Assembly: GCF_024519455.1 (NCBI RefSeq) | Contig: NZ_JALJRY010000026.1 | Coordinates: forward strand, 1-64,000 | Length of the DNA stretch: 64,000 nucleotides | Direction of reading: 5' to 3' | DNA from: Streptomyces sp. STR69 | Lineage (GTDB): Bacteria > Actinomycetota > Actinomycetes > Streptomycetales > Streptomycetaceae | Shown here: piece after piece, positions 57,526 through 64,000 of the stretch | How the letters are laid out: every line of letters begins with the position of its first letter | Position numbering within the stretch: position 1 is the stretch's first letter | Program-made: the position numbers and the translations under genes | The notes under the pieces: model-generated | Told to the model about the DNA's origin: nothing | The model's input: only the letters and a program-made list of their open reading frames with translations | Database searches by the model: none

Positions 57526-59013
57526 ATGCTGCTCACCCCCCGCACCGCCACCCCTGGGGCCGGTACCAGGGCTCCCCGACGGCTGAAGGCGGCCCTGCTC
57601 GCCTCCGCCGTGTCCGTCTGCCTCGTCGCCGCGAGCGCTCCGCCCACGCCCCTGGGCGTCGGTGACCGCCTCTTCCCGGACCTGGGCAACCCGGGCTACG
57701 ACGTGGCGTCGTACGACCTCTCCTTCGCCTATCCCGGCACCAACACCAAGCCCCTCCAGGCCGTCACCACCATCGACGCGTGGACCACGGAGTCCCTGGA
57801 CCGGATCAACCTCGACTTCGCACACGGCACCGTGGACTCGGTCGAGGTCGACGGGCGGCCGGCCACGTTCGCCAGCGCGGGCGAGGACCTGGTGGTGACG
57901 CCCGAGGAGCCGCTGTCCCAGGGCAGTTGGACGCGGATCACCGTGCGGCACACCAGCGACCCGGTCTCCGTCAAGGGCCAGGACGGCGGCTGGGTGCGCA
58001 CCAAGGACGGGCTCGCGATGGCCAACCAGGCCGATGCCGCGCACCTGGTGTTCCCGTGCAACGACCACCCCTCCGACAAGGCGATGTTCACCATCAGGGT
58101 CACCGCGCCCAACGCCTACACCGCCGTCGCCAACGGACTGCCGACCGGCGTCGACAAGACCGGCGCGAACACCACCTGGACGTACCGCACCCAGCACCCC
58201 ATGGCCACCGAACTCGCCCAGGTGTCCATCGGTCGCTCCGCCGTGCTGCACCGCACCGGACCGCACGACCTGCCGATGCGCGACGTCGTGCCCGCCAAGG
58301 ACGCCAAGCAGCTCGAACCGTGGCTGAAGAAGACCCCCGACCAGATCGCCTGGATGGAGAGCAAGGTCGGCCGGTACCCCTTCGAGACGTACGGCCTGCT
58401 CATGGCCGACGCGTCCACCGGCTTCGAGCTGGAGACCCAGACGATCTCTCTCTTCGAGAGAGATCTCTTCACCGAGCCCGCCTACCCCAAGTGGTACGTC
58501 GAGTCGATCATGGTGCACGAGCTGTCCCACCAGTGGTTCGGCGACAGCGTCAGCCCCCGCACCTGGTCCGACCTGTGGCTCAACGAAGGACACGCCACCT
58601 GGTACGAGGAGCTGTACGCGGAGGAGAAGGCGAACAAGCCCATGGAGACGCGCATGAAGGCCGCCTACGGCGCCTCCGACGGCTGGCGCGCCGCCGGCGG
58701 TCCGCCCGCGCTCCCCAAGGCGCCCGCACCCGGCCAGAAGATCAGCATCTTCCGCCCCAACGTCTACGACGGCGCCGCCCTCGTCCTCTATGCGCTGCGC
58801 CAGGAGATCGGCCGCCCCGCCTTCGAGCGCCTGGAGCGCACCTGGGTGAGCGTCCACCGGGACGGCACGGCCACCACCGCCGACTTCGAGGACCTCGCCT
58901 CCGCGATCTCCGGCCGCGACCTGAGCGACTTCTTCAAGGCCTGGCTCTACGGCGAGAAGACCCCGCCGATGCCGGGTCACCCGGACTGGACGTCGCAGGC
59001 ACCACTGAAATAA
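57526..59013 (+). CDS. Secreted M1-family metallopeptidase
   Basis: The 495-residue protein has an N-terminal signal peptide (LKAALLASAVSVCLVAASAPP). The gluzincin zinc site is complete: HELSHQWFGDSVSPRTW, and 18 residues on NEGHATW supplies the Glu ligand. The aminopeptidase substrate loop GFELETQT replaces GAMEN. It is ~350 residues shorter than full M1 aminopeptidases and lacks the large C-terminal helical domain. It probably trims exported peptides. Start ATG 57526; no clear ribosome site. An AGA (rare) codon occurs in a hairpin at 58443-58465. Confidence 0.87.
   Translation: MLLTPRTATPGAGTRAPRRLKAALLASAVSVCLVAASAPPTPLGVGDRLFPDLGNPGYDVASYDLSFAYPGTNTKPLQAVTTIDAWTTESLDRINLDFAHGTVDSVEVDGRPATFASAGEDLVVTPEEPLSQGSWTRITVRHTSDPVSVKGQDGGWVRTKDGLAMANQADAAHLVFPCNDHPSDKAMFTIRVTAPNAYTAVANGLPTGVDKTGANTTWTYRTQHPMATELAQVSIGRSAVLHRTGPHDLPMRDVVPAKDAKQLEPWLKKTPDQIAWMESKVGRYPFETYGLLMADASTGFELETQTISLFERDLFTEPAYPKWYVESIMVHELSHQWFGDSVSPRTWSDLWLNEGHATWYEELYAEEKANKPMETRMKAAYGASDGWRAAGGPPALPKAPAPGQKISIFRPNVYDGAALVLYALRQEIGRPAFERLERTWVSVHRDGTATTADFEDLASAISGRDLSDFFKAWLYGEKTPPMPGHPDWTSQAPLK
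58443..58465. repeat. Perfect inverted repeat inside the peptidase gene
   Basis: GATCTCTCTC (58443-58452), spacer TTC, GAGAGAGATC (58456-58465). The 10-bp arms are perfect, and the sequence codes TISLFERDLF. It would fold into a stable hairpin in mRNA and lies in a coding stretch otherwise unlike this composition. Confidence 0.8.
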
Positions 59014-59152
59014 GGCCGTGACGGGGCGATCCGTGCCGTGCGACCATCGTCGGGTCAGCGGAGCGGATCGCCCGGAATCTCCGGTGACCGGGAATCTCCG
59101 GGGACGCTCGCACGTTATGACTTCGCAGGACTCCCATCGACGTAAGGACCCA

Positions 59153-60646
59153 ATGACCTCCTCTTCTTCCCCTTCCCAGGACACTGAGCGCTCCGCGCAC
59201 ACCTACCCCGAAGGTCTTCGGGCCGATGCCCTGATGGAAGAGGACGTCGCCTGGAGCCACGAGATCGACGGAGACCGGGACGGCGACCAGTTCGACCGCT
59301 CCGAGCGCGCGGCCCTGCGCCGTGTAGCGGGCCTCTCCACCGAGCTTGAGGACGTCACCGAGGTCGAGTACCGACAGCTCCGCCTGGAGCGCGTCGTACT
59401 CGTCGGCGTCTGGACCACGGGAACGGCCCAGGACGCGGAGAACTCGCTCGCCGAGCTGGCCGCCCTCGCGGAGACCGCGGGCGCGCTCGTGCTCGACGGT
59501 GTCGTCCAGCGCCGCGACAAGCCCGACGCGGCCACCTACATCGGCTCCGGCAAGGCCAACGAACTGCGGGACATCGTCCTGGAGACCGGCGCCGACACCG
59601 TCGTCTGCGACGGTGAGCTGAGCCCGGGCCAGCTGATCCACCTCGAAGACGTCGTCAAGGTCAAGGTCATCGACCGTACGGCCCTGATCCTCGACATCTT
59701 CGCCCAGCACGCCAAGTCCCGTGAGGGCAAGGCGCAGGTCGCGCTCGCGCAGATGCAGTACATGCTGCCGAGGCTCCGCGGCTGGGGTCAGTCGCTGTCC
59801 CGTCAGATGGGCGGCGGCTCGGGCGGCGGCCTCGCCACCCGTGGTCCCGGTGAGACCAAGATCGAGACGGACCGGCGCCGTATCCGCGAGAAGATGGCGA
59901 AGATGCGCCGGGAGATCGCGGACATGAAGACCGGCCGTGACATCAAGCGCCAGGAGCGCCGTCGACACAAGGTGCCGTCGGTAGCGATCGCCGGTTACAC
60001 CAACGCCGGAAAGTCGTCTCTGCTGAACCGCCTCACGGGCGCGGGCGTGCTTGTCGAGAACGCACTGTTCGCGACCCTCGACCCGACCGTGCGCCGGGCC
60101 GAGACTCCGGGCGGACGGCTGTACACGCTGGTCGACACCGTCGGATTCGTCCGGCACCTGCCGCACCACCTGGTCGAGGCCTTCCGCTCCACGATGGAGG
60201 AGGTCGGCGACGCCGATCTGATCCTGCACGTGGTCGACGGTTCGCACCCGGTCCCGGAGGAGCAGCTGGCCGCCGTGCGCGAGGTGATCCGGGATGTCGG
60301 CGCCACCAAGGTGCCCGAGATCGTCGTGATCAACAAGGCGGACGCGGCGGACCCGTTGACGCTCCAGCGCCTGATGCGGAACGAGAAGCGGTCCATCGCC
60401 GTCTCGGCCCGCACCGGCCAGGGCATCGAGGAGCTGCTCGCGCTCATCGACAGCGAACTGCCGCGCCCCTCGGTCGAGATCGAGGCGCTCGTGCCGTACA
60501 CGCACGGCAAGCTGGTCGCCCGCGCCCACTCCGAGGGCGAGGTGATCTCCGAGGAGCACACCCCGGAGGGCACCCAGCTCAAGGTCCGGGTGCACGAGGA
60601 ACTGGCGGCGGATCTCGCGCCGTACGTCCCGGCACCGCTGGCCTGA
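59153..60646 (+). CDS. hflX: GTPase HflX
   Basis: This 497-residue ribosome-associated GTPase splits stalled or damaged ribosomes. The N-terminal HflX domain (ERVVLVGVWTTG, DAATYIGSGKANEL) and the helical linker (REGKAQVALAQMQYMLPRL, GPGETKIETDRRRI) precede the G domain: G1 GYTNAGKSSLLN, G2 LFATLDPTVR, G3 DTVGFV, G4 NKAD. ATG 59153 has AAGGA 6 nt upstream; ATG 59117 is an alternative start. The terminator at 60669 follows 22 bp after the stop. Confidence 0.95.
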   Translation: MTSSSSPSQDTERSAHTYPEGLRADALMEEDVAWSHEIDGDRDGDQFDRSERAALRRVAGLSTELEDVTEVEYRQLRLERVVLVGVWTTGTAQDAENSLAELAALAETAGALVLDGVVQRRDKPDAATYIGSGKANELRDIVLETGADTVVCDGELSPGQLIHLEDVVKVKVIDRTALILDIFAQHAKSREGKAQVALAQMQYMLPRLRGWGQSLSRQMGGGSGGGLATRGPGETKIETDRRRIREKMAKMRREIADMKTGRDIKRQERRRHKVPSVAIAGYTNAGKSSLLNRLTGAGVLVENALFATLDPTVRRAETPGGRLYTLVDTVGFVRHLPHHLVEAFRSTMEEVGDADLILHVVDGSHPVPEEQLAAVREVIRDVGATKVPEIVVINKADAADPLTLQRLMRNEKRSIAVSARTGQGIEELLALIDSELPRPSVEIEALVPYTHGKLVARAHSEGEVISEEHTPEGTQLKVRVHEELAADLAPYVPAPLA

Positions 60647-60668
60647 CGGCCGTAGCGCAGTAAGTCCT

Positions 60669-60701
60669 GAGGCTCGCCCCGGATCACCCGGGGCGAGCCT
60701 C
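60669..60701. terminator. Terminator between hflX and the protease gene
   Basis: A 12-bp perfect stem (GAGGCTCGCCCC / GGGGCGAGCCTC) encloses a 9-nt loop between convergent genes. Confidence 0.85.
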
Positions 60702-60709
60702 GGCCGTGT

Positions 60710-61939
60710 CTACTGTCCTGCGAACTTCTTGCTGACCGAGTCGTACACGCCCTTGGCCACGTCGCCCAGCCGCGGGCCCGCCAGCCAGCCCGAAGTCACC
60801 GGGCCGATCGAGGTGTTGGACACCAGCGCGGGCTTGCCGTCGGAGCCCGTCTCCACCCAGCCGCCGCCGGACGAACCACCGGTCATGCTGCAGCCGATGC
60901 GGTACATCGTCGGGTCCGAGGCGTTGATCGACAGCCGCCCCGGCTTGTCCGCGCACTGGTACAGCGTCGAACCGTCGTACGGCTTCGCCGCGGGGTAGCC
61001 GGTCGCCGTGATGCTCGATACCTTCGGCACGGCCGGCGCGTTGAAGTTCACCGGCAGCGCCGAACCGACCGTCTCCTCAAGGGACTTGCCCCCGCTGCCC
61101 TTCTCGGGCGTCACATGGATCACGGCGTAGTCGTACGACGAACCCTGCCCGCCCGTCTCGCCGCCCTGGTCGATCCACTGCTGCGAGGTCTGCGCCCAGT
61201 CGGCCCACCAGACACCGTACGGCGCGACCTGGGCCCGGGTGGCCGTCTCCAACTGGGCTGTCTTCATACCCGAGTTGTTGTACGACGGCACGAACGCGAG
61301 GTTGCGGTACCAGCCGCCCTTCTTGCCCGCGTGCACACAATGGCCCGCCGTCCACACCAGGTTGGACTTGCCCGGGTGCGCCGGGTCCTCCACGACCGTT
61401 GCCGAGCAGACCATCGTGCCCTCGGGGGCGTCGAAGAACACCTTGCCCGCCGTCGCCGCGTTGGCGTGGTACGTAGGCGACACGGCCTTCGCGTCCACCA
61501 CCGCGGGCGTCGGGTCGGTCACGCCCTGGTCACCGGAGATGTCGTTGGTGTCGACACCCTTGTCCGGGTCGTTGGCGTCCCGCATCCGGCCTGAACTCCA
61601 CAGCCCGTCGATGATCGGGTTGATGTAGTCGTTGGCCTCGCGCAGCCAGTCGTCCTTGTCCCAGTTCTTCCAGGCGCCGTGCTTCCACTTGTCGATGTCG
61701 ATCCCGTGCTCTTTGAGCTTGTTCTTGATGTCGTCCGGGATCTTGATCTTGCCGTCGCCGGTGTCACCGCTGGTCGCCGACGCGGTGGACCGGCCGTCCG
61801 CCTTGGTGTCACCGGAACCGCAGGCCGTCGCGGTGAGCGCGAGCGCCGAGGCGAGAGCGACGGCGGCCAGCACGGGGGTGGTTCCGCGACGCGCACCCCT
61901 CCCACGCCGGGCGGTGAAGGACGGCCGTATCGATCGCAT
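60710..61939 (-). CDS. Secreted trypsin-like serine protease lipoprotein
   Basis: The 409-residue protein has a signal with lipobox LTATAC, followed by GSGD. The catalytic triad is visible: His in VWTAGHCVH, Asp in SSYDYAVIHV, Ser in MTGGSSGGGWV. A ~130-residue N-terminal region rich in Lys/Asp/Trp (KWKHGAWKNWDKDDWLRE) may be a pro- or attachment domain. ATG 61939 is preferred, with GGGGGAG 8 nt upstream. It is probably a cell-surface V8-like protease. The operator-like repeats at 61996-62025 lie 57 bp upstream. Confidence 0.87.
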   Translation of the reverse strand: MRSIRPSFTARRGRGARRGTTPVLAAVALASALALTATACGSGDTKADGRSTASATSGDTGDGKIKIPDDIKNKLKEHGIDIDKWKHGAWKNWDKDDWLREANDYINPIIDGLWSSGRMRDANDPDKGVDTNDISGDQGVTDPTPAVVDAKAVSPTYHANAATAGKVFFDAPEGTMVCSATVVEDPAHPGKSNLVWTAGHCVHAGKKGGWYRNLAFVPSYNNSGMKTAQLETATRAQVAPYGVWWADWAQTSQQWIDQGGETGGQGSSYDYAVIHVTPEKGSGGKSLEETVGSALPVNFNAPAVPKVSSITATGYPAAKPYDGSTLYQCADKPGRLSINASDPTMYRIGCSMTGGSSGGGWVETGSDGKPALVSNTSIGPVTSGWLAGPRLGDVAKGVYDSVSKKFAGQ

Positions 61940-61995
61940 GGTCTTGACTCCCCCTGGAGTGAACGGATGGTGCGGCACGGCTGTGATCTCAGCCG

Positions 61996-62025
61996 GAACT
62001 CATGGTGAGTTCACGCCGAACTCAC
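61996..62025. promoter_or_regulatory. Repeated half-sites upstream of the protease gene
   Basis: GAACTCA (61996-62002) and its inverse TGAGTTC (62006-62012) form a palindrome with a 3-nt centre; a third copy, GAACTCAC, follows at 62018-62025, 22 bp (two helical turns) from the first. It lies in the divergent gap between the protease and the siderophore gene and looks like an operator for a dimeric regulator; the regulator is unknown. Confidence 0.5.
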
Positions 62026-62236
62026 GACCTACGGGAACGGCATCACACACTATGCGCTCGCTGTGGGGGACTTCCCACGGAACGGCAACGGTTTCGCTAC
62101 GGCAAGGATCTTGAAGCAACCCGTAACCCGTTGGGCGGTACGGGAGTTGGCTTCGACAGGGGCGGAGGGGGCTGCTGTCGATGCGTGGTCCGCTGTGCCC
62201 GGGGCGACGCGAGATCTCACATCCCGAGGAACAGTC

Positions 62237-64000
62237 TTGAACCCCACACCCACCCCTGGCAGCCACTCACACGAGCACACCTTGGCCACGGCGTCGGCCG
62301 AGTCCGTTCCCCGGCAGCAGCCGCGCAGCCCGGAAGTCAGCCGTCCCCGGGGCGCGGGCGCCGACCTCCTGGAGCATCCGGACCCCCGAACCGCCGCCCA
62401 GGCCGCGGCTGTTGAGAACCTGCTGCGCTGCTGGGTACGCGAAACGAACCTCCCAGCCCCCGATGACGGCACCCTCCGTATCCCCCTCCCCGCCAGCGGC
62501 ACGGCCCTGCACGCACAGGTCCAGTACTGGTCCCCAACCGGCTGGCACCGCTTCGGCGTTCCATATCTGTCCGACGCTCCCCACGGCGCACCACCGGCCG
62601 ACGCGGTGACGGTCGCGGCGTTGCTCGCCAGGGAGACGGCCGCGCGCGACGGCGATTCCGCACAGGAAGCGGCGGTGGTACCTGCGACGGCATCCGACAC
62701 CGGCACCGATCTGGTGGCCCGCGTCGCCGACTCCCTCCGACGTACCGTCACCTTCATCACCGACCGCCGCGCACACCCGGCGGACGGCCCGGATCTCTTC
62801 CTCTCCGCCGAACAGGCGCTCCTCCTCGGACACCCGCTCCACCCGACGGCCAAGAGTCGCGAGGGTCTCTCCGAGGCCGAAGTCCGGCTGTACTCACCGG
62901 AGTTGCGCGGCTCCTTCGCACTGCGCTGGCTGGCCGTCGCCCCCTCCGTACTCGCCACCGACTCGGCCTGGACCGAACGTGGCCGACCTGTCTCCGCCGC
63001 CCACCTCACGGCCCGACTCGCCGGAACCGGGCTGCCGTTGCCCGACGGGCACACCGCGCTCCCCCTGCACCCCTGGCAGTGGCGCGAGATCCGACACCGT
63101 GCCGACATCGCAGCCCTGATCGACGCCGGATTGATCCAGGACCTCGGCCCCTACGGCACCCGGTGGCACCCCACGTCCTCCGTACGAACCGTCCACCAAA
63201 CCGGCGCCCCCGCCATGCTCAAGCTGTCCCTGGGTCTCCGCATCACCAACTCCCGTCGTGAGAACCTCCGCAAAGAACTCCATCGCGGCGTAGAAGTGCA
63301 CCGCCTGCTGCGCAGCGGCCTGTCCCAGCAGTGGCAGGCCGTCCACCCGGGCTTCGACATCGTCCGTGACCCGGCCTGGCTGGCCGTCGACGCGCAGGCG
63401 GACGGGCGCGGTGCCGACCGTGACGCAGGGGGCACAGGAGGTACCCGTGCGCCCCTGGCCGGAATCGACGTGGTGATCCGGCACAACCCGTTCAGCCCGT
63501 CCGACGACGTCTCCTGCGTCGCCGGGCTTGTCTCACCCAGGCCGTACAGCTGGCGGAGCGCCACCGTCGGCGGACCGCAGGCGACTTCGCAGACCGGCCA
63601 CTTCGCGCCCGGTGCGCCTGTGCTGCGGTCCCGGCTGGCCGAGGTCGTCACCGGCCTCGCCGAGCGGACCGGCCGGTCCCGTGAAGCAGTCGCCGCGGAG
63701 TGGTTCCTGCGGTACCTGGAGCAGGTCGTCCGTCCCGTGCTGTGGCTGGACGGCGAGGCAGGTATCGCCCTGGAGGCGCACCAGCAGAACACGCTGCTCC
63801 TGCTGGACGGTGTGGGCTGGCCCGCAGGTGGCCGCTACCGCGACAACCAGGGCTACTACTTCCGGGCGTCCAGGCGCGTGGAGCTCGGCGCCCGCCTGCC
63901 CGGCATCGGCGAACACAGCGACACCTTCGTCTCCGACGAGGTCACCGACGAACGCTTCGCGTACTACCTCGCGATCAACAACGTGCTCGGTCTCATCGGA
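62237..64000 (+). CDS. IucA/IucC-family NIS siderophore synthetase (5' part, runs off window)
   Basis: 588 codons are visible and the frame is open to the last base. The protein has the NIS synthetase landmarks: GHPLHPTAKSREGL (ATP-binding), LPLHPWQWREI, TSSVRTVH, KLSLGLRITNSRRENL, IRHNPF and EAHQQNTLL. Such enzymes condense citrate or dicarboxylates with amines or amino alcohols to make siderophores. TTG 62237 is supported by GAGGA 6 nt upstream. No DmdR/IdeR iron box was found in the 297-bp gap upstream. The substrate cannot be inferred without the remainder of the cluster beyond 64000. Confidence 0.9.
   Translation, partial: MNPTPTPGSHSHEHTLATASAESVPRQQPRSPEVSRPRGAGADLLEHPDPRTAAQAAAVENLLRCWVRETNLPAPDDGTLRIPLPASGTALHAQVQYWSPTGWHRFGVPYLSDAPHGAPPADAVTVAALLARETAARDGDSAQEAAVVPATASDTGTDLVARVADSLRRTVTFITDRRAHPADGPDLFLSAEQALLLGHPLHPTAKSREGLSEAEVRLYSPELRGSFALRWLAVAPSVLATDSAWTERGRPVSAAHLTARLAGTGLPLPDGHTALPLHPWQWREIRHRADIAALIDAGLIQDLGPYGTRWHPTSSVRTVHQTGAPAMLKLSLGLRITNSRRENLRKELHRGVEVHRLLRSGLSQQWQAVHPGFDIVRDPAWLAVDAQADGRGADRDAGGTGGTRAPLAGIDVVIRHNPFSPSDDVSCVAGLVSPRPYSWRSATVGGPQATSQTGHFAPGAPVLRSRLAEVVTGLAERTGRSREAVAAEWFLRYLEQVVRPVLWLDGEAGIALEAHQQNTLLLLDGVGWPAGGRYRDNQGYYFRASRRVELGARLPGIGEHSDTFVSDEVTDERFAYYLAINNVLGLIG

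Noticed and set aside
61940-62236. Iron-box (DmdR/IdeR) operator before the siderophore synthetase
   Set aside because: No TTAGGTTAGGCTAACCTAA-like sequence found; only the GAACTCA array.

Overview
This is a high-GC actinobacterial chromosome segment, almost certainly from Streptomyces. The evidence is very strong G/C bias at third codon positions, GTG and TTG starts, many promoters lying directly against start codons, and gene content and order that match what I remember of the Streptomyces recA region (S. coelicolor SCO57xx). There is also clear synteny with the Mycobacterium recA–clgR–miaA–hflX neighbourhood. No phage, insertion sequence, integron or CRISPR array is visible; this is ordinary core chromosome.

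Layout. Positions 1-1030 hold the 3' end of a 5S rRNA, its terminator, a catalytically degenerate DegT/StrS-type aminotransferase relative and tRNA-Thr(GGT). Positions 1045-10618 hold the osmoadaptation locus: osaC (reverse), the giant hybrid kinase osaA with a 12-HAMP array, and the response regulator osaB. Positions 10742-17984 run ftsK, a RodZ-like HTH membrane protein, rimO, pgsA, cinA/pncC and clgR. Positions 18250-25254 hold a small membrane protein, an SDR, the nei2 glycosylase and the helicase lhr. Positions 25367-30794 hold an AraC regulator, azlCD, an alpha/alpha-toroid protein, DUF3046, an AI-2E-family permease and a membrane protein. Positions 31279-33435 are recA-recX.

Positions 33642-38185 hold an ArsR-like regulator, an FtsX-type permease without an ATPase, and an orphan sugar-binding lipoprotein. 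Positions 38227-41776 hold a rhodanese/cysteine dioxygenase pair with an upstream Cys-rich leader peptide, an FAD monooxygenase, a LuxR-HTH protein and a small CxxC protein. Positions 41849-45192 are the glutamate ABC transporter gluABCD. Positions 45481-48613 hold a two-component system and a TAXI-type receptor. Positions 48702-60646 run mazG-like, miaB, a LigB-like protein, an MT0933-type antitoxin-like pair, miaA, a membrane protein, dapF, rshA, an M1-like peptidase and hflX. The window ends with a trypsin-like lipoprotein and the 5' part of an IucA/IucC siderophore synthetase.

The main hidden structure is regulatory. Six promoters match the RecA-NDp (PafBC, LexA-independent DNA damage) signature TGTC(A/G)GTG-N8-(T)AnnnT with exact spacing: recA, lhr, rimO, the AI-2E-like permease, the mazG-like gene and the LigB-like gene. 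In five of them the start codon lies 6-7 nt after the -10 box, so the mRNAs should be leaderless. In recA the motif would yield a leaderless in-frame GTG start 12 codons upstream of the usual ATG. Several other genes (ftsK, SDR, DUF3046, miaA, miaB, dapF, azlC and others) show the same tight -10/start geometry without the damage motif. The second notable element is a 28-residue leader peptide ending in a Cys-rich tract, with its own promoter, ahead of the cysteine dioxygenase-rhodanese operon.
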